Source of the DNA: Lachnospiraceae bacterium
GTDB lineage: Bacteria > Bacillota > Clostridia > Lachnospirales > Lachnospiraceae
NCBI GenBank assembly: GCA_028689585.1
Contig: JAQVCW010000014.1
Span: forward strand, 34,869 to 98,868
Length of the DNA stretch: 64,000 nucleotides
Reading direction: 5' to 3'
The number at the start of each line of letters is the position of its first letter. The stretch's first letter is position 1. A model generated the notes under the pieces. That model did not search any database. It was given only the letters and a program-made list of their open reading frames with translations, and was not told the DNA's origin. Positions 26,082-35,380 of this stretch are shown here, one piece after another. The position numbers were made by a program, and so were the translations under genes.

Positions 26082-27749
26082 ATGGAAGATAAGTATACCA
26101 TCGGACTGGATTACGGAACATTATCAGGCAGGGCAGTCCTTGTTCGATGCAGGGATGGAAAGAATATGGCAGAAGCAGTGAGGATGTATTCTCATGGAGT
26201 GATCGAGGAGGTCATGCCGGACGGCAAAACCTGCCTGCCTGTGAACTGGTGCCTGGAGGCTCCGTCGGATTATGTGGAAGTGTTAGATACGGTAATACCG
26301 GAGGTGATACAAAAAAGCGGTATTGATCCGGTGAATATAATAGGAATCGGTGCGGACTTTACTTCCTGCACCGTGCTGCCGGTGGATGCAGAGGGAAATG
26401 CGCTCTGCGAAAGGCCGGAATTTGCGTCGCGCCGGAATGCCTGGGCAAAGCTGTGGAAGCACCATGGGGGCCAGAAAATGGCGGACAAGGTCAATTCACA
26501 GCTTGAGGCGCAGGGACTGCTGGAGGATGTCCGGTTCGGAGGGCGTGTTTCTCCGGAGCTTATGGTTCCCAAGGTGATGGAGACACTGGAGGAGGATCCG
26601 GAGATTTATGAGGCGGCAGATGAATTTCTGGAGGCGGGGGACTGGATCACCCGCCTGCTGACCGGTTCTCATGACCGGAGTTGCTCTATGGCAGGATACA
26701 AGATGTGGTGGAATAAAGAACAGGGCTATCCCCTGCCGGAATTTTTCCAGGATCTGGACGGGCGCATGACAGATTTTACAAAGGATAAACTGCCGGGAAA
26801 AATCTGCAGTATGGGAGATCGAATCGGGACGCTGTCGGCGGAATGGGCAGAGCGCCTGGGCCTGCCGGAAGGGATTGCGGTCTCACCCACGATTATTGAT
26901 TCTCATGCGGGGTTTGCCGGAAGCGGTGCGGCCAGTCCGAAACAGATGCTGCTGGTGCTGGGGACCTCCAGTGTTCTGGCGGCTCTGAGCGACAGGCCAT
27001 TTTCCGGCAAGGGAGTGCTTGGCGGAGTCAAAAGCGCAATTGTTCCGGGGTATTATGCCTACGAATCCGGCCTTGCTTCGGTAGGCGATCTGTTTGGCTG
27101 GTTTGTGGACCAGTGCGTACCGGCGGCATATGAGGAAGAGGCGAAGGGGCGGAGCCTGAATATACATACTCTTCTGAGTGAAAAAGCAAAAAAGCTGAAA
27201 GTCGGGCAGAGCGGGCTTCTTGCACTGGAGTGGTGGAATGGAAATAAAACTCCTCATGTGAACGGGGAGCTGGCTGGCTGCCTGATCGGGATGAAACTCA
27301 CCACAAAACCGGAAGAAATCTATCGAGCTCTGGTGGAAGCCACGGCATTTAATACCAGAAATATTCTGGACATATACGAAGAAAATGGTGTAAAAGTGGA
27401 CGAGATCATCGCCAGCGGCGGAATTGCGGCCAAGAATCCATTTTTGATGCAGATTTACGCAGATGTACTTGGCAAAAAGCTGAGGGTGGCAGATTCCGGG
27501 CAGGCAGCAGCGCTGGGCTCAGCGATTTATGCAGCGCTGGCAGCGGGCAGTAAAAATGGCGGGTATGACACCTATTCCGACGCAGTCATTCATATGACAC
27601 GTCTGACCGACAAGGTGTATTTTCCCCAGAAAGAAAATCAGGAAAAATATTTGAAATTATATGAGATATACTGCAGGTTCAGTGAAGTTATGGGGGACAG
27701 TGAAAGCAGGCTGATGCAGGAACTGCATGTATTTCAGCAAGGAGAGTGA
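26082..27749 (+). CDS. ribulokinase, FGGY family (AraB-like)
   Basis: A 555-residue cytosolic sugar kinase that phosphorylates ribulose at C5. It has the N-terminal phosphate loop GLDYGTLSGRAVL, GIGADFTSCT, the LVLGTSSV phosphate-2 region, and the C-terminal FGGY signature area IASGGIAAKNPFLMQIYAD. Length and motifs match L-ribulokinase. No arabinose isomerase or ribulose-phosphate epimerase gene lies in the window. The nearby polyol-type dehydrogenases suggest ribulose is formed by oxidising a pentitol, but that is inference. The ROK regulator starts four bases after its stop. Confidence 0.88.
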   Translation: MEDKYTIGLDYGTLSGRAVLVRCRDGKNMAEAVRMYSHGVIEEVMPDGKTCLPVNWCLEAPSDYVEVLDTVIPEVIQKSGIDPVNIIGIGADFTSCTVLPVDAEGNALCERPEFASRRNAWAKLWKHHGGQKMADKVNSQLEAQGLLEDVRFGGRVSPELMVPKVMETLEEDPEIYEAADEFLEAGDWITRLLTGSHDRSCSMAGYKMWWNKEQGYPLPEFFQDLDGRMTDFTKDKLPGKICSMGDRIGTLSAEWAERLGLPEGIAVSPTIIDSHAGFAGSGAASPKQMLLVLGTSSVLAALSDRPFSGKGVLGGVKSAIVPGYYAYESGLASVGDLFGWFVDQCVPAAYEEEAKGRSLNIHTLLSEKAKKLKVGQSGLLALEWWNGNKTPHVNGELAGCLIGMKLTTKPEEIYRALVEATAFNTRNILDIYEENGVKVDEIIASGGIAAKNPFLMQIYADVLGKKLRVADSGQAAALGSAIYAALAAGSKNGGYDTYSDAVIHMTRLTDKVYFPQKENQEKYLKLYEIYCRFSEVMGDSESRLMQELHVFQQGE

Positions 27750-27753
27750 AACT

Positions 27754-28878
27754 ATGGGGATGAGCAGTATTGAAGTAAAAAAAGCAAACCAAAACAGCGT
27801 ACTCAGATATGTACTGCAGCAGGAGGAGGAGACAAAAAACAGCATAGCGGGCGCGTTGGGACTCAGCATTCCCACCGTAACACAGTGTCTGAAGAAGCTC
27901 GAAGACTATGGCCTGGTGAAAGAGACTGGGAGTATGCAGTCCATTGGCGGACGAAAGGCGATTGGGTATACCTGCATTAAAAATGCAAAAGCTGCGATTG
28001 GTGTGGATATTACGCCAAATCATGTGAATATCGTGGTGATTGATCTGGCAATGCAGCTATTGTATTCCAAAAGGCAGAATATCAGGCTTTATGATGACAA
28101 AGCTTCTTATGATGCGCTGAGAAGAGTGATCGAGCAGGCCCTTTACGAGAGCGGAGTAAAAAAAGACAGTATACTTGGCATGGGAATTTCGCTGCCTACG
28201 ATTACGGATGAGACAGGAACCAGGATTTTTGCGATGCATGAGAAGATGCAGATCAGTTTTGGGTTTTACGATACGGTGAAGGACTGGTTCGATTTTCCGG
28301 TGATTATGCGAAATGATGCAAACTGTGCAGCTCAGGCGGAGATGAAGGCCAGGGGAGAAACCGGGAATGCGGTCTATTTCTTTATCAGCCAGTCGGTGGG
28401 CGGCGCCATTGTAAATCATGGGAAAATAAATCCCGGCGAAAGTCTGCGGGAAGGGGAATTCGGTCATATGACGCTGATCCCGGGACCGACAGGCCGGCCG
28501 TGCTTTTGCGGAAGAAGGGGATGCGCAGATGCATATTTAACCACTTCGATCCTGGCAGATGCAGCAGACGGGCTCCTGGACAAGTTTTTTCAGGAACTTC
28601 CGGAGAAAGAAGCGTACCGTGCCCTGTGGGAAGAATACCTGCAGTATCTGGCGCTGGCTATCCACAATCTGAATATGGTATTTGACCGGCCTCTGATTAT
28701 AGGGGGCTATCTGGGAGAATATATTGGTTCCTATACGGAGGAGCTTGGGAAAAAGATTCGGGAAATGGATCCCTACCTGGAGGATTCCTCCTTTGTAAAG
28801 CCTGCCGTGCTGAAATATGAAGCGGCAGCCATGGGAGCCGCCGCAGTGTTTACGGAGCAGTATCTGAACTCACTGTAA
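27754..28878 (+). CDS. ROK-family transcriptional repressor (XylR/NagC type)
   Basis: A 374-residue regulator. The N-terminal winged helix (about residues 10-70) includes SIAGALGLSIPTVTQCL. The ROK sugar-binding domain follows, with the zinc motif CFCGRRGCAD and HMTLIPGPTGRPC. It binds a sugar or its phosphate as inducer. AAGGAGAG lies before the ATG at 27754. It is the second gene of the kinase operon and probably represses this locus. Confidence 0.88.
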   Translation: MGMSSIEVKKANQNSVLRYVLQQEEETKNSIAGALGLSIPTVTQCLKKLEDYGLVKETGSMQSIGGRKAIGYTCIKNAKAAIGVDITPNHVNIVVIDLAMQLLYSKRQNIRLYDDKASYDALRRVIEQALYESGVKKDSILGMGISLPTITDETGTRIFAMHEKMQISFGFYDTVKDWFDFPVIMRNDANCAAQAEMKARGETGNAVYFFISQSVGGAIVNHGKINPGESLREGEFGHMTLIPGPTGRPCFCGRRGCADAYLTTSILADAADGLLDKFFQELPEKEAYRALWEEYLQYLALAIHNLNMVFDRPLIIGGYLGEYIGSYTEELGKKIREMDPYLEDSSFVKPAVLKYEAAAMGAAAVFTEQYLNSL

Positions 28879-28909
28879 AATGGAATAAAATAATTATGAA
28901 TAAAATTAC

Positions 28910-28957
28910 GCCCGGCAATTTGTGCAAAAAGTATAAATTGTTGGGCTTTTTCTTTTT
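28910..28957 (+). terminator. intrinsic terminator after the ROK gene
   Basis: GCCCGGCAATTT pairs with AAATTGTTGGGC (two G-T) around a 12- to 13-base loop, followed by TTTTTC. It ends the kinase-ROK operon. Confidence 0.82.
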
Positions 28958-28961
28958 GCTA

Positions 28962-28990
28962 TTGACAAAGTAACCATTCCAAACTATAAT
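28962..28990 (+). promoter_or_regulatory. consensus sigma-A promoter of the dehydrogenase-transporter operon
   Basis: TTGACA at 28962-28967, exactly 17 bases, TATAAT at 28985-28990. Both boxes are perfect. Confidence 0.9.
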
Positions 28991-29049
28991 AAAACCAGAT
29001 TTGAAAAGACATTTAAAAAGTAATATACAATTAGAGAGGAATGAAATAT

Positions 29050-30096
29050 ATGGAAATGATGAAATGTGATGTATTTTATGGGAAAGATGATATGCGCACG
29101 GAGCATCGTCCTATTCCGACACCGGGACCGAAGGAAGTGCTGATCAAAGTCATGGCGTGCGGTGTCTGCGGATCGGATGTACATATTTTTCATGGGGATC
29201 AGGGTTCCACGTCTACGGTGCCGCCACTGATTCAGGGACATGAATTTGCCGGCATTGTAACACAGACCGGCGCAGAGGTAACAAGCTGCAGGACAGGAGA
29301 TCATGTGAGTGTGGATCCGGCGGATAACTGCAACGAATGCTGGTACTGCATGAACGGACTGATGAGCCACTGTGAACATATGCGGGCAATCGGAACCAAT
29401 GCGGACGGCGGATTTTCCCAGTACTGTGTGGTTCCGGCAAGACTGGTTCATCAGCTTGCGGAGGATGTTTCCTTCGTGGAAGGCGCTATGGTAGAGCCTC
29501 TGGCCTGCTGTATCAATGGGATTGACCGAAGCGATATCAAAGCGGGTGACAATGTGGTGGTATACGGCGGAGGCGCCATCGGACTTCTGCTGATGCAGTT
29601 GGCAAAGAGCCGCGGGGCAGCCAGAGTGATCCTGGTAGAGCCGGAAGAGACAAAAAGAGAGATGGCATTGAAGCTGGGAGCCAGCTTTACCATTGATCCG
29701 ATCCATGAGAAGGTACCGGAAGTGCTGAAGAAAAAAGGAATTGATCATGTACAGTCCGTGATTGAGACCTGCGGGTTAAAGAGCACCTCGGAGGAAGCCA
29801 TGGACATCGTGGACCGGCATGGAACGGTGGTATTGTTTGCAGTTACTGCTGTGGACAATGTGATCGGACTCAAGACATATAATCTGTTCCAGAGAGAGAT
29901 TACAGTGAAAGGTTCCTTCTGCAGCCCATATGACATTGGAAGAGCAGTAGAGATGATCAACGGTCATGCAATCGATGTAACGTCCATGCTGGCCGGTCAG
30001 GAAAGCCTGGAAAAACTGCCGGGGATTTTGGCAGATCCCAAAATCAGAGCAAAAGGAAAATATATTATTCTTCCAAACGGCAGCGAACTTTTATAA
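29050..30096 (+). CDS. zinc-dependent medium-chain dehydrogenase, sorbitol/threonine dehydrogenase type
   Basis: A 348-residue NAD(P)-dependent dehydrogenase. The catalytic zinc region is CGVCGSDVHI and GHEFAG; the structural zinc cysteines are in CNECWYC plus a further Cys; the Rossmann motif is YGGGAIGLL. Such enzymes oxidise polyols or secondary alcohols. The start at 29050 has AGAGAGGA nine bases upstream, whereas ATG 29041 touches that signal and is unlikely. It precedes a ribose-type transporter and is mirrored by a second dehydrogenase at 33937, suggesting a polyol substrate. Confidence 0.85.
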   Translation: MEMMKCDVFYGKDDMRTEHRPIPTPGPKEVLIKVMACGVCGSDVHIFHGDQGSTSTVPPLIQGHEFAGIVTQTGAEVTSCRTGDHVSVDPADNCNECWYCMNGLMSHCEHMRAIGTNADGGFSQYCVVPARLVHQLAEDVSFVEGAMVEPLACCINGIDRSDIKAGDNVVVYGGGAIGLLLMQLAKSRGAARVILVEPEETKREMALKLGASFTIDPIHEKVPEVLKKKGIDHVQSVIETCGLKSTSEEAMDIVDRHGTVVLFAVTAVDNVIGLKTYNLFQREITVKGSFCSPYDIGRAVEMINGHAIDVTSMLAGQESLEKLPGILADPKIRAKGKYIILPNGSELL

Positions 30097-30155
30097 AAAG
30101 AGTTTCACAGCAAAAAAGCTGTAACTATAAACAAGCAAACAAGGAGGGTTTCAAA

Positions 30156-31112
30156 ATGAAAAAAAGATTAGTAGCAGGTATGGCGGTACTGGCAGCACTT
30201 AGTATGGCATCCGCAGCAGGAGCAGCTACGGAGCATCCATCCGGATTGAAGATCGGATGTGCAGTTCAGACCATGAGCAATCAGGTGTGGGCTCAGCAGA
30301 TGGAGGAGATCACAAAAGACGCAAAAGAGGACGGCAATGAAGTAACCGTAGTGGACTGTCAGGAAAATGCAAATACACAGATTTCTCAGTTGGAGAACTT
30401 TATTACCTCTGAGATGGATGTGATTATTGTTCAGCCGGTAGATGCGGAAGCAATCGAAGAAGTCTGCAAAGAAGCGCTGGATGCGGGCATCGAAGTTATG
30501 TGCTGGGATGAAGATATGGAAAACTCCAGCTTCAACTGGGTTATTAAGAACTATGACCTGGGTGTGGCAATCGGAACCCAGGCAGCAGAGTTCATCAATG
30601 AAAAATTCGGTGATGAGGGATGTGAAGTAGTCGTTCTGGGATATCCTCAGACACCGATCCTTCTGGAAAGAGAAAATGGTATACTGGATGCACTGGCAGA
30701 GAAAGCTCCGAATGCAGAAGTAGTAGCGAATCAGCCTGCAATCGACACCACAGAAGGTCTGAATGCAATGGAAACAATTCTTCAGGCTCATCCTGATGTA
30801 AAAGTAGTATGCTGTATCGGCGGCGGCGGAGCTGCAGGCGCTAATGAAGCTCTGAAGGGTGCTTATGGAAGCGAAGTTCCCGAAGATGTAGGTATCTTCT
30901 CTACTGACCTTACGGATGAGGCAATTGCAGCAATGCAGAACGGTGAATTTAACCGCTGCGTAATCGCTATTACCGGCAATGCCAATGTCTGTGGAAAAGA
31001 AGCTTATGATCTTGCTATGAGATATGCAGCAGGCGAAGACCTGGGACATGAAGTATACAGAGACCTGATCCCGGTTACTCCTGAAAATCTGGAAGAAATG
31101 ATTTCTCAGTAA
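30156..31112 (+). CDS. sugar ABC transporter substrate-binding protein (RbsB-like)
   Basis: A 318-residue periplasmic-binding-fold protein of the Peripla_BP_4 type. It has a signal peptide of about 23 residues ending AAGAAT, then LKIGCAVQTMSNQVWAQQ, IIVQPVDAEAIEEV and CIGGGGAAGANEAL. It delivers a pentose, hexose or polyol to the RbsA/RbsC pair downstream. No lipobox cysteine is present in the signal region, unusual for a Gram-positive. CAAGGAGGG precedes the ATG. A terminator-like hairpin follows, which would give more binding protein than ATPase. Confidence 0.88.
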   Translation: MKKRLVAGMAVLAALSMASAAGAATEHPSGLKIGCAVQTMSNQVWAQQMEEITKDAKEDGNEVTVVDCQENANTQISQLENFITSEMDVIIVQPVDAEAIEEVCKEALDAGIEVMCWDEDMENSSFNWVIKNYDLGVAIGTQAAEFINEKFGDEGCEVVVLGYPQTPILLERENGILDALAEKAPNAEVVANQPAIDTTEGLNAMETILQAHPDVKVVCCIGGGGAAGANEALKGAYGSEVPEDVGIFSTDLTDEAIAAMQNGEFNRCVIAITGNANVCGKEAYDLAMRYAAGEDLGHEVYRDLIPVTPENLEEMISQ

Positions 31113-31122
31113 CAGAAAATGG

Positions 31123-31169
31123 AAAAGATGCGCATTCGGCGTGAAGCGCTGGTACGCATCTTTTTTCTT
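31123..31169 (+). terminator. leaky terminator between binding protein and ATPase
   Basis: AAAAGATGCG pairs with CGCATCTTTT around a 22-base loop that holds a smaller GGCG-TGAA-GCGC-like hairpin, followed by TTTTTTCTT. Readthrough must feed the ATPase gene unless it has its own promoter. Confidence 0.7.
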
Positions 31170-31282
31170 AAAGCTTAAGAAGCGGAGTACATGCAGAAAA
31201 CGCAGATGGGCGTTTGTGCTCTGCACAGACGATTGCTCACAGCGTGGGCAATTTATAAAAGATAATACGAAAGGGGTAAAAT

Positions 31283-32785
31283 ATGGGCTTGGATGATAAT
31301 ATTCTGGAATTAAAACATATTACCAAACTATATCCCGGAGTGGTAGCGCTGAACGATGTTTCGCTAAACATACGAAGAGGAGAAGTCCACGCACTGGTTG
31401 GCGAAAACGGAGCTGGAAAATCAACCCTGATTAAGACGTGCAGCGGGGCAATTGCTCCTACAAAAGGTGAAATCGTAATTAATGGAAATTCATTTTCCAA
31501 TATGACACCGCAGACTTCGGTAAAAAATGGAATTGGTGTCATTTATCAGGAATTTAATCTTGTGGGTGACCTTTCAGTTGCAGAGAATATTTTCCTGGGA
31601 AGAGCAATACGAAAAGGAATGCTGGTAGATTTGAAAGCAATGGAGAGAGAAGCAAAAAAAGTATTGGATTCTCTTCATATTGATATAAGTTCCAAAACGC
31701 TGGTGAAGACGCTCAGCGTTGGATATCAGCAGATGGTGGAGATCGCAAAAGCGGTTTCACAGAATGCAAGACTGCTGATCATGGATGAGCCCTCTGCTCC
31801 GCTGACCAACGCGGAAGTAGAGTCCATGTTTGCGATTGTGGATCATCTAAAAGAAAATGGAGTAACAATCATTTATATTTCACACCGTCTGGATGAAATA
31901 TTCCGTCTGTCAGACCGAGTTACCGTGCTTCGGGACGGCCAGTATGTCACCACGCTGAATACTTCGGAAACGAATAAAGATGAACTGGTAAAATACATGG
32001 TTGGAAGACAGCTTACGGAAGTATATCCGGAGAGAAAGAAAAGCTGCATCCGGGACGAAGTTATATTTGAAGCGGATAATGTTTCCGGAAACGGAGATCA
32101 TGATATCTCTCTGAAGATGCACAAGGGCGAGGTGCTGGGCCTGGGCGGTCTGGTAGGCGCCGGCCGGACGGAGTTTGCCGAACTGATTTTTGGCATGCAT
32201 CCGAAAAAAGCCGGAAAGTTTATTTTCAAGGGACAGGAATTTTCACCAAAGGATCCAAGAGAAGCGATTGATGTGGGAATTGGGCTGGTGCCGGAGGACC
32301 GGAAAAAAGAGGGTGCACTGCTGGGTATGAGCATCCGCAGCAATATCAATATGCCGATCTATAACCGGATTTCCAAGGGAACTGTGGTAAATGCGAAGAA
32401 AGAACAGGAAATTGCTGAAAAGTACAGAGGAGAGATTTCCATTAAAACCCCCACGCTGGATCAGCTTGTAAAGAACTTAAGCGGCGGCAATCAGCAGAAG
32501 GTAATTCTTGCAAAGTGGCTGGCGGCGAATTCGGATCTGCTGATTTTTGATGAACCGACACGGGGTATTGACGTAGGTGCAAAACAGGAGATATACACTT
32601 TGATCAATACATTGGTGGAGCAGGGAAAAACGGTACTGATGATTTCTTCGGAAATGGAAGAGCTGATGGGAATGTCTGATCGAATCATTATTCTGGCAGA
32701 AGGCAGAATGGCCGGAGAACTGAAAAAGGCAGAATTTGATCAGGAACGTATCATGCAGCTTGCTTCTATGGAAAGGAAGGATTGA
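31283..32785 (+). CDS. sugar ABC transporter ATP-binding protein, tandem NBD (RbsA-like)
   Basis: A 500-residue cytoplasmic ATPase with two fused nucleotide-binding domains. The first has Walker A GENGAGKST (about 39-47) and LLIMDEPSAPL; the second has signature NLSGGNQQKVILAKW and DEPTRGIDVGA. The QQMVEIAKA and GLGGLVGAGRTE segments are typical of RbsA/XylG. GAAAGGGG lies before the ATG. The permease gene follows after four bases. Confidence 0.9.
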   Translation: MGLDDNILELKHITKLYPGVVALNDVSLNIRRGEVHALVGENGAGKSTLIKTCSGAIAPTKGEIVINGNSFSNMTPQTSVKNGIGVIYQEFNLVGDLSVAENIFLGRAIRKGMLVDLKAMEREAKKVLDSLHIDISSKTLVKTLSVGYQQMVEIAKAVSQNARLLIMDEPSAPLTNAEVESMFAIVDHLKENGVTIIYISHRLDEIFRLSDRVTVLRDGQYVTTLNTSETNKDELVKYMVGRQLTEVYPERKKSCIRDEVIFEADNVSGNGDHDISLKMHKGEVLGLGGLVGAGRTEFAELIFGMHPKKAGKFIFKGQEFSPKDPREAIDVGIGLVPEDRKKEGALLGMSIRSNINMPIYNRISKGTVVNAKKEQEIAEKYRGEISIKTPTLDQLVKNLSGGNQQKVILAKWLAANSDLLIFDEPTRGIDVGAKQEIYTLINTLVEQGKTVLMISSEMEELMGMSDRIIILAEGRMAGELKKAEFDQERIMQLASMERKD

Positions 32786-32789
32786 GATT

Positions 32790-33749
32790 ATGAAGAAAGC
32801 AACGAATGGAATTAAAGGAAGAGCAATCTGGGTTTTCCTGGTAATAATGATTATTTTCTTTTCCGTCACAAATAAGAATTTCCTGACTGTGAAGAATTTG
32901 CTGAATGTGGCGAAACAGGTATCTATTTTTGGCATTGCATCCGTGGGAATGACTTATGTTATCCTTTTGGGAGGCATTGACCTGGCTACCGGCTCCATTA
33001 TTTCATTTGTAAATATTGTGGCAGCATTTTTTATGGTAAATATGGGCCTGAATCCGATACTGGCAGTCATCTTGTCTCTGGCAGCCAGCACGGTAATCGG
33101 TTTTTTGAACGGTATCATCATTGCGGAAATCAAAATGCCGGCACTGATCGTTACCTTTGCATCTCAGACCATTTTTGGAGGGCTTGCCTACATTATATGT
33201 AATGGTGTTCCGATTTCCCGTTTCCCGGATGCATTCTTGAAGCTGGGACAGGGATACGTAGGGCCGATCCCGATTCCGGTTATTGTCATGGCCATCATTT
33301 TTGCAATCGGTGCATTTATCCTGAATAAGACTTATTTTGGACGATATTTCTACGCGCTCGGCGGAAACGAAGAAGCGGCAGAGCTGTCCGGTATCCGTGT
33401 AAAACGGGTGAAATGTCTTGTATATTCTTTATCCGGTCTGTTTGCCGGAGTTGCCGGACTGGTCATGCTGGCCAGAGCAAATACAGGTCAGCCCAATGCA
33501 GGCGTGGGCTACGAATTTGATGTGATTACCTGTGTAGTACTGGGTGGTGTCAGCGTTAACGGCGGATCTGGAAAAATGTCCAATGTAATCGCAGGTGTTC
33601 TTATCATCGGTGTGCTGAGCAATGGTATGGTCTTGATGAATATCAGCTCCTATCTGCAGATGGTAATCAAGGGAATTATCCTTCTGCTGGCAGTTGGTTC
33701 GGATTGTATCCAGCAGTCGAATCTGCTGAAAGCGAAAGCGGTGGATTGA
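32790..33749 (+). CDS. sugar ABC transporter permease (RbsC-like)
   Basis: A 319-residue membrane protein with about nine helices. It has the family landmarks GMTYVILLGGIDLATGS near the N-terminus, YFYALGGNEEAAELSGI in the middle and VVLGGVSVNGGSG near the end. The start at 32790 follows AAGGAAGG; an upstream ATG at 32736 overlaps the ATPase gene. It forms the channel with the preceding subunits. Confidence 0.9.
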   Translation: MKKATNGIKGRAIWVFLVIMIIFFSVTNKNFLTVKNLLNVAKQVSIFGIASVGMTYVILLGGIDLATGSIISFVNIVAAFFMVNMGLNPILAVILSLAASTVIGFLNGIIIAEIKMPALIVTFASQTIFGGLAYIICNGVPISRFPDAFLKLGQGYVGPIPIPVIVMAIIFAIGAFILNKTYFGRYFYALGGNEEAAELSGIRVKRVKCLVYSLSGLFAGVAGLVMLARANTGQPNAGVGYEFDVITCVVLGGVSVNGGSGKMSNVIAGVLIIGVLSNGMVLMNISSYLQMVIKGIILLLAVGSDCIQQSNLLKAKAVD

Positions 33750-33936
33750 AATTTTGTAAAGTTTTTTGTGATGGCTTGATATGCAGGGGCAGCTTATTTG
33801 CCAAAGGCAAATTTAGAATGGATGAATGTTCCGGCAGCAGAACGAAAAAGAAAAGATATGCCTGAGCGGGGGAGCGGCCCCCGCCTCGCAGCAAGAACGC
33901 AGAGGCGTTCTTGCATTCGGAAAGGATGGAGATCAT
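33750..33936. other. intergenic gap with two GC-rich hairpins
   Basis: No gene is seen. GGGGG-AGCGG-CCCCC lies near 33868-33882, and a perfect 10-bp inverted repeat GCAAGAACGC/GCGTTCTTGC spans 33891-33914 just before the ribosome-binding site of the next gene. Neither is followed by a T-run. The word CGCAGCAAGAACGC recurs, inverted, at about 42549-42567. Confidence 0.5.
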
Positions 33937-34983
33937 ATGGATGGAAATATGAAAGTAGCAATTATGACAGACGTTATGAAGATGGAGTTTACAGAGCGCC
34001 CCATTCCTCAGCCAAAAGAGGATGAGGTTCTGGTGAAGGTGGAATATGTGGGCGTATGCGGTTCTGACCTGCATTATTATGAGGCGGGAGGAATTGGAGC
34101 GAATATCGTTCATCCGCCATTTGTGCTGGGACATGAAGCAGGAGGAACGGTAGTAGAAGTGGGCAAAGGTGTTACACATCTGAAAGTGGGAGACAAGGTT
34201 GCCCTGGAACCAGGAAAAACCTGCGGACACTGCGAATTCTGCAAAACGGGAAGATACAATTTATGCCCGGATGTTATTTTCTTCGCAACCCCGCCAATCG
34301 ACGGCGTATTCCAGGAATATGTAGCGCATGAAGCTGCATTGTGCTTTAAGATTCCGGATAACATGGACACCATGGAGGCAGCACTGATCGAGCCGCTGGC
34401 AGTGGGCTTTCATGCAGCGCGCCAGGGAGATGCTCATCTGGGACAGACTGCTGTAGTGACCGGAACCGGCTGTATCGGACTGGTGACGATCCTGGCACTG
34501 AAGGCTATGGGCGTGAGCCGGATCATCGCAGTGGATGTTCAGCAGAAACGGCTTGAAAAAGCGCTGGAGCTGGGCGCTACCGATATTATCAATGGAAAAG
34601 AGAAGGACACCATTGAGGAGGTAATGCGTCTGACCGATGGAAAGGGCGCTGATCTGACCATTGAAACTGCAGGCACCGAGATCACCACCAGACAGGCGGT
34701 CAAATTTGCAAAACGGGGTTCGACCATCGTACTGGTAGGTTATTCCGCATCAGGAGAAGAGACGCTTCCGGTCAGCCTTGCCCTGGATAAAGAGCTGACA
34801 TTTAAGACGGTATTCCGTTATCGTCATATCTACCCGCTGGCAATCGAAGCAGTCGCTGCAGGAAAAGTAAATGTAAAAGGAATTGTTACCAACATATGGG
34901 ATTTTGACGATATCGAAAACGCGATGATGAAGAGTGTTGAAGATAAAGCAAATATTGTGAAATCCGTAATTAAAATTTGTTAA
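33937..34983 (+). CDS. zinc-dependent medium-chain polyol dehydrogenase (sorbitol/xylitol dehydrogenase type)
   Basis: A 348-residue NAD-dependent dehydrogenase. It has VGVCGSDLHYYEAG with GHEAGG for the catalytic zinc, CGHCEFC plus a later Cys for the structural zinc, and TGTGCIGLV for the cofactor. The DLHYYE segment is characteristic of sorbitol and xylitol dehydrogenases. It follows the RbsC-type permease and may share its transcript. The start at 33937 has AGGATGGAG ahead of it; in-frame codons upstream run through hairpin sequence and are rejected. The product ketose could feed the ribulokinase at 26082. Confidence 0.87.
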   Translation: MDGNMKVAIMTDVMKMEFTERPIPQPKEDEVLVKVEYVGVCGSDLHYYEAGGIGANIVHPPFVLGHEAGGTVVEVGKGVTHLKVGDKVALEPGKTCGHCEFCKTGRYNLCPDVIFFATPPIDGVFQEYVAHEAALCFKIPDNMDTMEAALIEPLAVGFHAARQGDAHLGQTAVVTGTGCIGLVTILALKAMGVSRIIAVDVQQKRLEKALELGATDIINGKEKDTIEEVMRLTDGKGADLTIETAGTEITTRQAVKFAKRGSTIVLVGYSASGEETLPVSLALDKELTFKTVFRYRHIYPLAIEAVAAGKVNVKGIVTNIWDFDDIENAMMKSVEDKANIVKSVIKIC

Positions 34984-35005
34984 TGATGGCTGCACGTCAT
35001 TAAAA

Positions 35006-35063
35006 TAATCACCTTCCCCAACCGGCGTTACACCTTTCGCTGGCGGGAGGGTGATTTGTTTTT
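35006..35063 (+). terminator. intrinsic terminator of the polyol locus
   Basis: AATCACCTTCCC pairs with GGGAGGGTGATT around a long loop (about 22 bases), followed by TTGTTTTTG. It closes the dehydrogenase-transporter region. Confidence 0.78.
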
Positions 35064-35117
35064 GTACAGAAAAGTGCTCCTGTGCAGAAAACCGGAACTA
35101 TTTTTTAAAAAGGAAAC

Positions 35118-35209
35118 AGTTCAGCCTTGGAATGAGGACGCTTTCCGGGCGGCTGCAGCATACCTGGGGCGGCTGCCCGGAAGCTGTGCGTCAAGTAAAA
35201 AGCCGAACT
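35118..35209. repeat. AGTTCAGCC palindromic element, short copy (92 bp)
   Basis: Bounded by AGTTCAGCC and GCCGAACT. The left arm (CTTGGAATGAGGACGCTTTCCGG and onward) and the right arm (containing TTACTTGACGCACAGC on the minus strand) match the two arms of the long copy at 39605-39873, joined here without its centre. The arms pair over GGGCGGCTGC/GCAGCCGCCC-like cores. Confidence 0.8.
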
Positions 35210-35243
35210 GGAACTTTAAAAGGGAAAAAAATAATTCATCAGG

Positions 35244-35272
35244 TTGACATGCAGTATACCGAACGGTATAAT
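35244..35272 (+). promoter_or_regulatory. promoter with overlapping palindromic operator for the TetR gene
   Basis: TTGACA at 35244-35249, 17-bp spacer, TATAAT at 35267-35272. TATACCG-AA-CGGTATA (35255-35270) is a perfect inverted repeat overlapping the spacer and -10 box, a textbook autorepression site for the TetR-family gene that follows. Confidence 0.8.
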
Positions 35273-35283
35273 AAGAAAGACGA

Positions 35284-35332
35284 GAAACACAGGAAACACA
35301 GGAAATACCGAAAACACAGGAAATGCTGGAAA
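35284..35332 (+). repeat. 9-bp tandem repeat in the TetR 5-prime UTR
   Basis: About five units of the AAACACAGG type, two degenerate, lie between the promoter and the TetR start codon. Nothing suggests coding. Confidence 0.6.
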
Positions 35333-35380
35333 CAAAAAAATACAATGAACAGTCGGGGCAGGTGATAAAAAGAAAATACC

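Noticed and set aside
35051..35365. Small rightward frames before the TetR gene
   Set aside because: They run through a terminator tail, the palindromic element and the promoter; nothing supports translation.
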